Position numbers and translations under genes: made by a program
Assembly: GCA_028554795.2 (NCBI GenBank)
Contig: CM068829.1
Coordinates: 130,526,016-130,590,015, forward strand
DNA length: 64,000 nucleotides
Direction: 5' to 3'
Source of the DNA: Sinohyriopsis cumingii
Taxonomy: Eukaryota > Mollusca > Bivalvia > Unionida > Unionidae
The notes under the pieces: generated by a model
Seen by the model: only the letters and a program-made list of their open reading frames with translations
Told to the model about the DNA's origin: nothing
Database searches by the model: none
Part shown: one piece after another, positions 39,901 to 48,581 of the stretch
Numbering within the stretch: the first letter of the stretch is position 1
How the letters are laid out: each line of letters starts with the position of its first letter

Positions 39901-42900
39901 TTTAACTAATTGTAAAGATATATTTTCAGTGCATTAATATCATGTTTTTTTCATAACTATTATCAACTAAATATAAATAAATAGCTCATATGTTTTTACT
40001 AAGCATTGTTATCAAAATATATACTATGGGAAGGTAACTCCTTGCTGGGAAGGGAAACAACCTATCAAAATCAATATCTGCATGAACTTAAATGTTGCTA
40101 TCTTAAGGAATTTATGTTGATTGGTACTTAAATAGTCAAAATGATACAATTTTTTGTTTACAGAAGTGCTGTAAGTAAAATGATACAATTTTTTGTTGAT
40201 AAGAATGCTGTAAGTAAAATGATATTTTTTTTGGTTTACAGGAATGCTGTAAGTACCTTTCTAACCCCACAGAGAGTCAGGGACTTCTCCTAGACCTTTT
40301 TGCAGCCGTCAGTGTTTATTACAACTATACTGGGCAGGCCACTTGTCTTGACATCAACCAGCAGGGAACTTCAAGTCTTGGAGACATGGGCTGGGATTAT
40401 CAGGTTAGATTTGTCAGTCGATTAGTGGCTCAAATAAGTATTTTGGATTTGATATACTTCTTTCTGGATTTATGTTGTTTTTTTTTTTAAATTATCTCAC
40501 TTGTCAGCATAGCCACCGTGTTCCAACGGCTTTGTTCTCTTCAGCAATGTTCAGAATCTGTTTTAAAGTCTGCAAAAGTTTTCCCAGAACCAAGAGTAAG
40601 CCAGGCAGCAGAATGCATAATCTATATGCCAATTTTATGCTCTGGCCACTGGTCTCTGCCTGCAGCTATCAGGTTCATTACCCTACCTGGCACCTTAAGC
40701 CTAACCACATGCACCCGACCCCCCAAGACTCAGGATTGTCTCAAGTGAGGATAGTGGCTAGGACCAGGGCTCATCCCCTGGTCAAAGCCTTTGAGGCCTT
40801 AGAGCGTAAGGCTCAAACCCTAGTGATGATCATCTCATTCTAATCTCTTGTCAGCTGTCTTGTTCGGTGTCTTGAAGGAGGAATAGTTGTCTCCAGTAGC
40901 ACTTCGATATAAATGATGCTCTATGTAGAGTTTCTCCACCTATGCAGTGAATCTATCTTGAAATGTCAATAGTCTTGCAAGAACCATTTGAGGGATGCAT
41001 CACTTGAGGCAGAGATGATCTTCAGAGGTCTTATCCACTCTGCTGCATTCCATGATTTGAGGGACCAGCAATACTGATTCCTGACTGCGACACCAAACCC
41101 ATCAAAACCTGCAAAGAAGCATGTATACCCTGAACAGTTGAAGGGACCTCGTCACAAATCTCTTCAAACAAGGTCAGCTTCAGCAAACAAACAAACTCTA
41201 TCCTGCCCATCTTTTGATAGATGAGGTGGTTGATAAAGGCCAAAAGAGATTATATTTTAACTTCTCTCTCTTCCCTGAGGAGGAAGGTGCATGGTCCAAG
41301 GGAGTTGCATCCTTTCCTGTTACACATTCCTCTTCCAGTGCCACATTAGGTACTGGACTCTGCCCTCTTTTCAGAAGTTTGATTGAGACTTGCTGACAGT
41401 GTGTTGGTTTATTCCAGTGACACTCTACAGTTTCGTATTTTGCATAGGGTTATATTTTTCAAGAATTCCCATTTTCCTCACTGGTTATACTGGCTGTTTA
41501 AAAAAACAACTGGAATATCTTAGGTGTTGTTCAAAGAACTTATAATTCCCTTTATTTTTGTGTATGATTGATGTGTGTAATTTGGGCTATAGAGAATACA
41601 GCTTAAGATATGCACCTTTCAAAAGAACTGTTAGCTCCAGTCATTTTCACTTCCTGGACTAAATAGGTAAAATGTAAAAGAAAGAGCCAATATTTTTGTT
41701 ACATCTTGTATATATCGTAATTCATTCCTTGCACTTTCAGAATTTGGTATTGTCTAGTCTGGCAAATATTCTTTTCTCTATTTTAATAACTGCTAAAGAT
41801 AGTGTAATTTAGACTAATTCCGGCTGGGGTTTTTAGCACAAGGTAGTAGTCATTTTAGTGTTAGCAGTGTGCTTAGATCATGTCCGGTTACCACAAGTAC
41901 AGTATTCAAAGAAATTTCAGCCACAGTTCATGAAAGTAACATAGAGGTATACCAACATTCTCTCTACTATGCATGTTACAAATGTTTACAACTTCACCTT
42001 ACAACCTCCACTCTCTCAGAAGTTCATAATATCTGTAGAGTGCCCCTTCTACTTTAAAGGTAGGCTTCATTACCAGGCAAACAAAAGCTAAGTTTCTAGG
42101 CTTTTCCTGTTGATTAAGGCAGGAAAGCAATACATACCCACACAAGTGCTAGTCGCATTGGTTTACTCTGAAACTCGTACAGAATCCATGAGCCTGGCCT
42201 TCGAACATAATGCCTTCATTCAAGACATAGCAAAGAAACTTGACTGGCACACTCAGTCAACATTCTCCAGCTTTTATAAGTGTGACATGGCAAGCAACTG
42301 AGAGATAGGAATCTTGCTGGATGACTTTTAGTGGCAGACAGTTACCAAGCCCCATTAATGACAGATTACTTTAAGTCCTGGACATGACCTTGCAACAGCC
42401 ATGCACCGGATTCCACAGGAATTGCCCTTGCACATGTATATTCTTCATTTGTAGAGTAGTTACATCAGTAGAAGTTGCAAGCATTTCCTCGTCCTCTTAC
42501 GTATTCCACTGAATTTTAATGTAATCAGTTAATGTATTTGACAGAAAAAGGAAATATTTGAACAAATTTTGTTTCTTTGAAACCATTTACTCTATCACAT
42601 TACTTTCAATACCTTTTTCACAAATTTGATCATCCATTTATACGTTTTGACTGCTCTGATGGCCTAGTGGTTAGAGCATCTTCCTCGGATGCAGGAAGTT
42701 ACAGGTTTGAACCCCAGCCGTGTCATACCAAACACTTCTAAAAATGGTACTTACAGCTGCCTTGCTAGGTACTCAGCATTAAGATGTTAGTGTTAGGACT
42801 GGTTGGCCTGATGTCAGGATAATGTGAATGGGTGAGTCATCATGCTACATGTCCTCAGCATGATGCCCCAGTGCTAGACATCACTAAAAACTGCCACACT

Positions 42901-43367
42901 GCAGACATTGTAGTGGTATTACTGAAAAATTGTTTTGCTCAAATTTTAACTGATAAACATCTTGGATACATCACTTCCACCTGTATCTTTATTGATTTGA
43001 TGTTTCAAGGAGGGCTGGATTTGGAGATAGCAGAGAATAATTCCTAATGTTAATGTGATCAGGTAATTACTTTAATGTGGTATTACAAGAGTGATGCCCT
43101 TGCAATCAGTACTTTGATGTGGTATTACAAGACTGGCAACCTTGATGTGGTATTACAAGAACAAATTCTTTTTCTATAGAGTTGTACAGAGATGGTGATG
43201 CCCATGTGTTCCAATGGAGTGAGTGACATGTTTGAACCAATGGAGTGGAACTTCACACAGTACAGTGACACTTGCTACAAAACATGGCAAACTAAACCTC
43301 TCTTGGACTGGATCACAACAGAATATGGAGGCACATCTCTTGAGAGTGCTAGCAATATTATATTCAG
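15947..43367 (+). CDS. PRCP: Lysosomal Pro-X carboxypeptidase (PRCP), exons 1-8, C-terminus missing
   Basis: Join of 15,947-16,114, 17,170-17,310, 20,610-20,711, 21,874-22,055, 28,776-28,933, 34,572-34,744, 40,242-40,403 and 43,180-43,367. All introns are GT/AG and every phase matches, giving about 424 residues against 496 in human PRCP. PRCP is a secreted/lysosomal S28 serine carboxypeptidase that removes the residue after a penultimate proline (for example from angiotensin II and alpha-MSH in mammals). Visible features are a signal peptide (residues 1 to about 24), [24 protein letters not shown], the nucleophile in GGSYGG at Ser179 (the same number as human), helical-domain Cys residues, [13 protein letters not shown], and N-glycosylation sequons. 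The catalytic Asp and His, expected just after residue 424, are not in the window. Start chosen at 15,947 because it gives a clean signal peptide and has G at -3 and +4; an in-frame ATG at 15,920 would add nine residues. Confidence 0.93.
16523..16838. repeat. Inverted repeat in PRCP intron 1
   Basis: A 22-bp arm (16,523-16,544, containing CTATCCAAAGTCTGGC) has an inverted copy at 16,817-16,838 with a single mismatch, about 270 bp away. It could be the arms of a small fold-back transposon or two opposed copies of one repeat. Confidence 0.6.
16900..17069 (+). mobile_element. Degenerate SINE, 3' part
   Basis: Shares GAGAGCTTGCTATTAGATTC, CATGGGTTCGTG and the tail GCTGTAAAATGGTGTTAAAC with the better-preserved SINEs at 33.8 and 39.6 kb, but is strongly diverged and lacks a clear tRNA head. 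Confidence 0.55.
17170..17310 (+). CDS. PRCP: PRCP exon 2
   Basis: Encodes residues 57-103, [19 protein letters not shown] through [24 protein letters not shown] and the YTGNEGDI strand-loop are S28 hallmarks. Acceptor TATTTTCAG, donor GTATGT, phase 0 on both sides. Confidence 0.93.
18952..19008. repeat. AAT microsatellite
   Basis: About 18 AAT units with one interruption in PRCP intron 2. Confidence 0.9.
20369..20609 (+). repeat. 79-bp tandem repeat x3 ending at the exon 3 acceptor
   Basis: Three near-identical 79-bp copies begin at 20,369, 20,448 and 20,527 (GCATCTTGTATTG). Each contains a T-rich run with TTTTTTCAG and a second T-rich run ending TTGATTGCA. Only after the third copy does the sequence continue as TTGATTGCAG and enter exon 3; the earlier copies read GCATC at that point. 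Confidence 0.9.
20610..20711 (+). CDS. PRCP: PRCP exon 3
   Basis: Encodes residues 104-137, [20 protein letters not shown] then YYGESIPYG. The EHRYYGES motif is highly conserved in S28 peptidases. Its acceptor TTGATTGCAG is the end of the third copy of a 79-bp tandem repeat. The donor is GTACAT, phase 0. Confidence 0.95.
21378..21436 (+). mobile_element. SINE tail fragment
   Basis: Only the 3' end of the mollusc SINE family is visible: TGAAAAATGGCATTAAACCC followed by ACAACAATAACAAC. The body is not recognisable. Confidence 0.5.
21874..22055 (+). CDS. PRCP: PRCP exon 4, with the catalytic serine
   Basis: Encodes residues 138-198, including [36 protein letters not shown] and MKYPNIVLG. The GGSYGG nucleophile elbow carries the catalytic Ser (residue 179 from the chosen start). 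Acceptor TATTGCAG; donor GTAATT after two bases of a Gly codon. Confidence 0.96.
23060..23990 (+). mobile_element. CR1/L2-like LINE 3' fragment in PRCP intron 4
   Basis: Plus-strand frames give [59 protein letters not shown] and [10 protein letters not shown] with stops between. These are the C-terminal ORF2 blocks of the same family as at 7.7-9.96 kb. The 3' end has TTGTAAAGTGCGTAGAGCTT and a TTA-repeat tail (23,941-23,990). Confidence 0.82.
24320..24500. repeat. 60-bp tandem repeat x3
   Basis: Copies begin at 24,320, 24,380 and 24,439 (GCAACACCATATAG). Each carries the inverted pair ACTCCT/AGGAGT about 8 nt apart, so each unit can form a small hairpin. Confidence 0.85.
25935..26100. repeat. 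Fold-back dispersed repeat, copy 1
   Basis: Contains CATAATGTGCCAGCAGATCT, then GTGCAGTTTGTTATAG, then the opposed GATCATGATCTGCCAG and ATGCAATGGCAGATCAGGGT, ending near AAGCTCAGCTTATAAGCATG. Related copies are at about 30.9, 36.3 and 36.5 kb, with a partial one at about 20.16-20.22 kb. Confidence 0.6.
27530..28130. repeat. Degenerate modular repeat in intron 4
   Basis: Phrases such as ACCAAGTTTGGCATG / CAGATTTGTCATGCAGCT and GAGTTATGGCCCCTGA / GAGTTAAGGCCCCTGA recur at intervals of roughly 120-190 bp. It looks like an old, diverged tandem repeat with no coding potential. Confidence 0.45.
28776..28933 (+). CDS. PRCP: PRCP exon 5
   Basis: Completes the Gly codon and gives [17 protein letters not shown], then the start of the helical SKS domain ([31 protein letters not shown]). 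SAPI is conserved after the nucleophile elbow. It ends in phase 1 before GTAGCT. Confidence 0.93.
29995..30200. repeat. Degenerate tandem repeat, about 60 bp x3
   Basis: GGCAGGGTGAAACCACTG / GACGGGGTGGAACCACTA / GGCAGGGTGAACCATTG recur with TGGTTAAGAAACACATGGCC in PRCP intron 5. Confidence 0.65.
30430..30800. repeat. Diverged direct duplication, about 190 bp x2
   Basis: Both halves carry TCCATAACT-(C)CAG, ACACAGACCA and CTTTTTCA, a TTGATACAAA-ATGGTGTT block and a GTAACTTTAGCT end, in the same order. Confidence 0.6.
30880..31030. repeat. Fold-back dispersed repeat, copy 2
   Basis: Contains AGGAGTAATCAGTAGAACAA, GACCTTGATCT, GCATTATGCTACAGCAGATC and TTGTTGTTTGCAGTTTGACT, then CAACTTATAAGCAAGTATAT. 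This is the same layout as copies 3 and 4 at 36.3-36.7 kb. Confidence 0.65.
31480..33440. repeat. 44-bp palindrome-bearing minisatellite, about 45 copies
   Basis: Nearly 2 kb of PRCP intron 5 consists of units of about 44 bp built on the palindrome ATACTTAAGTAT, followed by a GGGGAGTAGCGATTAATGTC or GGGAAGTAGATTTTAATGTC spacer and AGCTTGGTTGAT or AGCTTGGTAT. The two spacer types alternate in the second half, indicating higher-order units. Divergence between units is modest. Confidence 0.93.
33805..34050 (+). mobile_element. tRNA-derived SINE, full-length copy
   Basis: The head GAGTGGCTGAGTGGTCTGAA and the later GAGTTCAAGTCTC correspond to polymerase III A- and B-boxes of a Ser/Leu-type tRNA. 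The central part GAGAAAGCTTGCCAGTAGCT and the tail ATGGCGTTAAACCC plus ACAACAACAAC follow. This layout fits the Meta-SINE type found in molluscs (family name is inference). Confidence 0.82.
34572..34744 (+). CDS. PRCP: PRCP exon 6
   Basis: Encodes [20 protein letters not shown], then [20 protein letters not shown] and the conserved [12 protein letters not shown]. The [12 protein letters not shown] block matches PRCP and DPP7. Acceptor TTTGTTTCAG, donor GTATAC, ending in phase 0. Confidence 0.93.
34960..36090. repeat. Degenerate tandem repeat, about 140 bp, roughly 8 copies
   Basis: The sequence of phrases TTGAAAATCTTGTTATCACT, CTCCTGAATGGATGGTCA, TATCAACAT-GGGTTTTC, AAAGACTTCTTATGATGTC and CCTAAATGAAAATGGTGCC, then ATATGGCTGCCACAG, recurs in order about eight times with heavy drift. 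It lies in PRCP intron 6, just downstream of exon 6 and a CA-rich stretch (34,866-34,915). Confidence 0.75.
36310..36690. repeat. Fold-back dispersed repeat, copies 3 and 4
   Basis: Copy 3 (about 36,318-36,515) shows the family best. CAAACTGCACAGACC and GGTCTGTGCAGTTTG are inverted partners. AGGAGTAATCAGTAAAACAA follows, then a second palindromic part CCCTAATCTGCAGGCACATT / GCCTTGGCAGATGAGGATC, then TTGTTGTTTGCAGTTTGACT. Copy 4 (about 36,530-36,690) repeats the pattern with more drift. Confidence 0.7.
36725..36865 (+). mobile_element. Probable diverged tRNA-derived SINE
   Basis: GTAGTGGATAGTGAGCGAGA, then GGGGTGCAGGTGTGAATCT, resemble degenerate A- and B-boxes. The downstream TCCTTGAGGAAGACACT is a motif of the conserved central domain of several animal SINE families. 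Weak. Confidence 0.4.
37095..37985. repeat. 23-24-bp minisatellite, about 36 copies
   Basis: Units of the form ACATCCAAACTTGGACACTT-TAG run for nearly 900 bp. A longer pattern, in which TCATCCATACTTGGACAC and ACATCCAGACATGGACAC variants recur every few units, shows higher-order duplication. One plus-strand frame stays open across part of the array, which is a by-product of the period. Confidence 0.92.
38140..39245. repeat. 80-bp tandem repeat, 11 copies, split by a SINE
   Basis: Copies start at about 38,140, 38,220, 38,301, 38,381, 38,461, 38,541, 38,622, 38,702, 39,019, 39,099 and 39,179 (TATTAGTTTGGTCTTCTCTT). Copies 1-3 and 5-7 share the same variants in the same order, so a 320-bp four-unit block has been duplicated. 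A SINE interrupts the copy that begins at 38,702. Confidence 0.93.
38766..38989 (-). mobile_element. tRNA-derived SINE inserted in the 80-bp array
   Basis: Minus-strand copy of the same family as at 33.8 kb, from a GTTGTTGTGGGGTTTAACGC tail to a TTGGCCACTT head. It is flanked by a perfect 12-bp target-site duplication TTCATTGCTGTT (38,754-38,765 and 38,990-39,001) made from array sequence, so it inserted after the array had formed. Confidence 0.92.
39567..39815 (+). mobile_element. tRNA-derived SINE, best-preserved copy
   Basis: Starts GGGGCCCTGAGTGGCCAAGT (A-box region), has GGTTCGAGTCT (B-box) and GTGAGAAAGCTTGCCAGTAG, and ends with AATGGCGTTAAACCC plus an AAC tail. The flanks ACCTGTATGTGT and ACCTATATGTGT form a near-perfect target-site duplication. 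Confidence 0.9.
40138..40254 (+). repeat. 39-bp tandem repeat x3 spanning the exon 7 acceptor
   Basis: Copies start at 40,138, 40,177 and 40,216 (AAAATGATA). The third contains the real TTTACAG acceptor and the first 13 bases of exon 7. The first copy also keeps TTTACAG followed by AAGTGCT and a GTAAGT donor-like word, while the second has lost the acceptor. Confidence 0.88.
40242..40403 (+). CDS. PRCP: PRCP exon 7
   Basis: Encodes residues 309-362, [38 protein letters not shown] and [18 protein letters not shown] and the GWDYQ block before SCTE are typical of S28. The first 13 bases belong to a 39-bp tandem repeat that spans the splice acceptor. Confidence 0.94.
40480..42310 (+). mobile_element. 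Possible DIRS-like tyrosine-recombinase retroelement remnant
   Basis: This intron 7 stretch is richer in GC than its surroundings and coding-like in pieces. The clearest part, about 42,180-42,300, reads [19 protein letters not shown] then [16 protein letters not shown]. It resembles the C-terminal end of DIRS-type tyrosine recombinases, in which the catalytic Tyr lies in a TF-x-x-FY block. Other pieces (for example [16 protein letters not shown], 41,208-41,255) could not be assigned. No termini were seen. Confidence 0.4.
42648..42925 (+). mobile_element. tRNA-derived SINE of a second family
   Basis: The head GATGGCCTAGTGGTTAGAGC (A-box) with ACAGGTTTGAACCCCAG (B-box) is a clear tRNA-like promoter. 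The body (GGTACTTACAGCTGCC, GGTTGGCCTGATGTCAGGAT, ATGTGAATGGGTGAGTCATC) differs from the other SINEs in the window. The 3' boundary is uncertain. Confidence 0.75.
43180..43367 (+). CDS. PRCP: PRCP exon 8, last exon seen
   Basis: Encodes residues 363-424 plus two bases: [40 protein letters not shown] and [15 protein letters not shown] is an S28 signature. It ends in phase 2 before GTAACA. In relatives the next residues are the N-G-x-x-D-P-W block with the catalytic Asp, so at least one more coding exon is needed. Confidence 0.95.
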
Positions 43368-43564
43368 GTAACATATTTTTCTTTGATACATATTTTTATA
43401 TGCAGAGTAACTTCTTAAAATCAAAACCACTAAAGTCCCAATGAGAAATGTAGGTTTTTGATGTGTTTTCAGTTTAAGAATTAATTTATTAAAATTTAAA
43501 ACAAAACACAGAACCCAAAAGCTATAATTTTATTGGGCAGTGACAAGCTATGACCATAAGCATG

Positions 43565-44050
43565 ATGATGTACCTATATCAACAATAACTTCTCTCGTTT
43601 TTGCTATAGTACCTATATCGACAATAACTTCTCTCGTTTTTGCTATAGTTTTATATTGTTGGTTAATGCATCATTGCATTAGAATTGTTGAAAGTCACAA
43701 GTAATTACATTTTCTGCCTTGAAATTTAAATACTGAACTCATTAAAATGTGATACTAGTATTGCAGCATAGTGTATGATTCATCGCTTACATTTGATGAC
43801 CTTGTTTACATCATGGCATCACCACATGTGCATTGAACATTTTAAATTGCACTAAGTGAAGTATATCTCTTGCTTTCAAATCATAAGCACCACTGCACTA
43901 AACTTTAATAATGTCTAAAATAATATGATAAAGTGGCTCCAGAAAAAACACTTGAAAATAATTGCAATAATAATGGAGTGGTTGTTTGCTTTGATGTAAG
44001 TGACCCTAAATAAGTACCTGTTTGCTTTGATGTAAGTGACCCTAAATAAG
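43565..44050. repeat. Two short direct duplications after exon 8
   Basis: ACCTATATC-ACAATAACTTC with TCTCGTTTTTGCTATAG is repeated with a 40-bp period (about 43,570-43,650). GTTTGCTTTGATGTAAGTGA with CCCTAAATAAGT is repeated with a period of about 39 bp (about 43,983-44,052). Confidence 0.8.
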
Positions 44051-45289
44051 TTCACATTTACTTAGCTATGGTAATGAAGCTAATATTAAAGGGCAAGTAC
44101 ACATAAAAAATATCTATACCAGTGCCATAAATTCAGTATATGAATTCACAAACCAATCAAAGCCTAAACAGTTATGCATATTTCTACTTGACCGATCAAG
44201 GTTTATACTTTAATTTATAGTACTAATATAAGTTTTTGGGGGCCAAACTAATTTAGTACCATGATTATGTACCATATATTATATATAAAAAAAAATCTTC
44301 AGATTTGAAATTATTTAATTGGTGTTGATTAATATTGCAGAAAAAAGGGGTACTGGCATTTCCTTTGGACAAATTTCCCTTTTTACCCAAGCCAGTTTCA
44401 ATGCATAAACAAATAATTGGTCTGGAAATTAATTGTGGTTGGAAAATAAAAGACAGATCCATCTTTTATAACCAATGGGAGACACTGAAACACAAAACTA
44501 AAATGGATCGGTGATGATCGAATCAATCTGTATTCAGAATTGTAACCTGTATTATGGTCATTCAGTACAATTATACAAAGATATGATGTTTATATGCTAG
44601 ATCTATTATAAGTATTCAGTGTGTGTCTTTTCATGTAGTTTATATCACCAACATTTATATCCATCAAAGAAAGGGACCTCATCAGCACCTCAGCAGTGTA
44701 TCCCCTAGGGATGCAAGACTGAAAGTCAAAAATCTTCTTGGTGTCAAAACTGGTGGTCAGACTGAGTAAAAAAACAAACTTTGGTATCAAAACTGGGGGT
44801 CAGATTAAAAATTTGGGGGTCTTTGAAGCACAAATGAATGTAAAGGGAAACACTGACCTGAAATAAATTAAACAAAACACCAATGAAGGTATGGGTAAAA
44901 TGTGATCTTGAAGAATGAGATTTGGTAAAAGAAACAAACGACTTAGGCAAAATCTGTATATAATGTTTTTTGGAATAAACAAGGTATAACCACCCTCTTT
45001 TAAAGTTTCTTTTCAAACTAATACAAGTTCCATTTATTGATGAATTTCACATTTAAACAAATTCATTTTTCAAGAAATTTAATCTGTTAATGTTATTTCT
45101 ACAATCCAGCAATATAATTGGCATTTGTGGACATCTTTGACAACAGGGTAGAAATATGCAGATAATAAGAGACACCCAATAATTTTGTTCGCCATATGTG
45201 TTGTTTATATTGAACAGAATTACCATCTGTGAATTTTAATTACATTGGCAATTTTGGCAATCGTCTATACAGTAGAACCCATCTTAAAA

Positions 45290-45545
45290 GATGACCCCTT
45301 CTACCATCAAGACATGTGGTTTCTCATAACAGGTCATTAAACATTGTATGATGAATAAGTCTGTGCATGTAGCGCCTGGTCTCTCAAGACAGGTCTCTCA
45401 TGACAGGTCATAACATTATATAATAAATAAGTCTGTGAATGTAGTGCCTGGTCTTTCAAGACAGGTGGTTTCTCATAACAGGTCGTAACACTATCTAATG
45501 AATAAGTCTATTTATGTAGTGCCTGGTCTCTCAAGACAGTTTTTA
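45290..45545. repeat. Degenerate tandem repeat, about 80 bp x3
   Basis: GAATAAGTCTGTGCATGTAG, then CCTGGTCTCTCAAGACAGGT and TCATAACAGGTC, recurs three times with small changes. Confidence 0.75.
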
Positions 45546-45904
45546 CTGTATTGTTTGCAGATTCATGTATGTTATAAATGAACATTTAGAGCAGTTGATT
45601 TCTCTCTATTTTCATGTAGGAAATATTCATATTTTCACATTATGTTCATTATGAACTATTAGCTGCCATTTATTAAAGTTGAGAATTACAGAATTGTAGA
45701 GTTTTTCAACAGAAAATTTCATTATGCATCAAAGATCTATTTTAACTACAAACATGAAAAAAAGCAGCATAATGATTTTAAAATGAACATTAGGATACCA
45801 TTACACTTTCCTGAAGCTTATTATGAAAGTGCTTTTATTGAGAACCTACCTGTTGTAAGCTTCATTTATTGTATGTGTCTGTCCTAAGTCTAGCATATTA
45901 TAAT

Positions 45905-46690
45905 TATTATGGTGGTTGCCCATCTATCTATCCATCCATTTGTTCTTTCGTTCCTTAATGTTTACTTGTCTGGCCCATAACTTTGTAACAGAGAGATTTT
46001 AATAAAACCTTGTCAAGCATATATCATAAACAAGGTGATGTGTCACATACCATAGCCAGAGTTCTTACCTCAGTTTCAAGGTCATGGTTTAGGGGAAATG
46101 TTTTGTGTCCTTATCCAGAGCATAACCTTTGAACCACTAAAGATACTGTAATGAAACTTTAGCCAATTATACATTGTGTGTAGGTATTGTGTCACATACA
46201 ACAGCCATGACCCAGATCTCAGGGTGAAGGTCACAGCAAAGGAAAATGTAACTGGCTTGTATTATCTGGATTATAACTTTTTGACTATTGAAGATACTGT
46301 AATGAAACTATAACCAGTTATACATCATCTCTGGAGAGTGTATCATGTACCATAGTCATGTCTCTGCATCAAGGTCAGTTTCATAGCAAAGGAATGAGTA
46401 AAATCTGACTTTTTATCCAACTACATGTATAATTTCTGAACCAATGAAAGTTTTTTAATAAAACCTTAGGATTTCATATATCTCGATGTGAGAGCATCTT
46501 GTATATTCACTGTCTCTGCCCTAAAGATTAAGGTCAAAACAAAGAATAATGTAAAGCAATTGTTTGATTCCTTATCCAGTCCATTAGTTTTCAACTCCAT
46601 AAGATTTTTTTGATGATACTTTACCAAGATCCAAACATTGTTACACAGCAGTCATATCCCTAGCTCACAGGTCAATGTCAGTAGTATGGA
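45905..46690. repeat. Degenerate modular repeat, about 125 bp
   Basis: Blocks with ATAACTTT-(GTAAC/TTGAC), AATGAAACT, CCAGTTATACAT, GTGTCACATAC, CCATGACC and AAGGTCA recur about five times in diverged form. It is similar in style to the intron 4 repeat at 27.5-28.1 kb. Confidence 0.5.
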
Positions 46691-46694
46691 AAAG

Positions 46695-47295
46695 ATGCAA
46701 GACATCTATATCACATGCTATTTGGGGTAATCACAGGTCAGTATAATTTGGTGGCATAAAGATCACATGACATCCATATCACATGTTTTTTATGGTTATA
46801 CCAGGTCAATATAATTTGTTGGGTAAAGATCACATGACATGCATATCACATGCTATTTGTGGTAATCACAGGTCAGTATAATTTGTGGCATAAAGATCAC
46901 ATGACATCCATATCACATGCTATTTGTGGTTATCACAGGTCAATGTAATTTGTAGGGTAAAGATCACAAGACGTGTATCACATGCTATTTGTGGTAATCA
47001 CAGGTCAGTATAATTTGTGGCATAAAGATCACATGACATCCATATCACATGCTATTTGTGGTTATCACAGGTCAATGTAATTTGTTCGGTAAAGATCACA
47101 TGACATCCACATGCTGTTTGTGGTTATCACAGGTCAATGTAATTTGTAGGGTAAAGATCACATGACATCCATATCACATGCTATTTATGGTTATACCAGG
47201 TCAGTGTAATTTGTTGGGTAAAGATCACATGACATCCATATTAAATGCTATTTGTGGTTATCACAGTTCAATGTAATTAGTAGGGTAAAGATAAC
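46695..47295. repeat. 67-bp tandem repeat, about 9 copies
   Basis: The unit contains AAAGATCACATGACATCC, ATATCACATGCTATTTGTGG and TTATCACAGGTCA-TATAATT. Two unit types (GTGGCATAAAG and GTAGGGTAAAG) alternate, indicating dimeric higher-order units. Confidence 0.88.
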
Positions 47296-48581
47296 TTTAA
47301 TTTGTGTAGACCAATCTCACTTTGTGGTTGCTTTAACATCCAATTTAAAGACAGAGTGTAAAATACAATTTTCTTATTATCAAATTATTTATTTGTTTCA
47401 GGTGAAATATTTCCTCCGAATGAAATGCCAACAGTAATGTAATTTTTTGAAAACTGCTAAAAAAGTATATTCATTGAATTCATAGGACTATAAATGATTT
47501 AAATTTACATGACCATAGGGTCAAGTCGGCATATAGTATGGTCCTGCAGCCATCGTATTTTGTCAGTCATGCATGGAGCATTGAGTGTCTGTCCATCACC
47601 ATTCAGGATCCAATTTCAGTAAAACTTAGTTTATACTGTATCATCAAAATCTGAAATGCATTTGATAACATGTACAATTTATGTGTATTAATGAGTCAAT
47701 GTAGCATCTGTTAACCACTCTTGAGGCGATATTTCTGATCTGATATTGATCAGACGTGGAACACATGTTTATATTGTCAAGGTCTCTAATGAATGAGACC
47801 CAAGCATTCTAATGAGCTGATTGACTGAACTTACAACCATACTGCAGGTCACATTTCAGATTTGATTTTAATCAAACTTTGAATATCATTAAGAGCTAAG
47901 ATAAATTCAGTAATGGGTGAGATCTGCACATACTAGTTAAATTATCTGCACTTTTTGTGTGCCTGATCTTGTTATTCTTCTATAAGGCATATTTCTAGTC
48001 TGATTTTGATCAAACTTTGATATATTGGTTTATATAATTAGGATCTTGCATACATTTGATAAAGACAAAGAACCATGCATATTAATGAGGTAATCTTGCA
48101 TCTGATTGGCTGATCTTGCTACCACTGTGGAGGCCAATAGCAGTTTGCATATTATAGGAGGGGAAATGACTCATGATCAGATCTGTTGTGAACGAAAGGT
48201 TATATGAAGGGAAGAGAGTTCTCCCTCATGGGAAAACATTTCAGACTTTTAAAAAAACAATTTTAGAATAAAGGATACATTTTTTAATACAGCAATTTCT
48301 ATAAATTAACAAAATAATATATATGCTTTATGGATTAAATTGAAGAATCTTTAATTTGAAGCTGAAGAAGATTTATAAAATAAAAATACAACAATGAAAA
48401 GTATTAACTTCTATTTTATTTATAATGTTGCAAATGAATTTGCTCAGGACATAAAAATAAAAAAGAGAAGTCTAAATTAAATTTTTAAATGTATAGTTTA
48501 TATAATGTTAGGAATGAATTTGCGGTGGTATGCTTAAAACCAGATAGGTATTGTTTGTGTTTTTATGCTCATTGCCCAATA

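Larger units (their letters stand above)
43368..48581. other. No coding exon seen after PRCP exon 8
   Basis: Apart from the tandem repeats listed separately, this is AT-rich sequence. I looked for the expected PRCP C-terminal blocks (N-G-x-x-D-P-W and the His loop H-H-x-D-L-R) on the plus strand and found neither. Confidence 0.55.
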
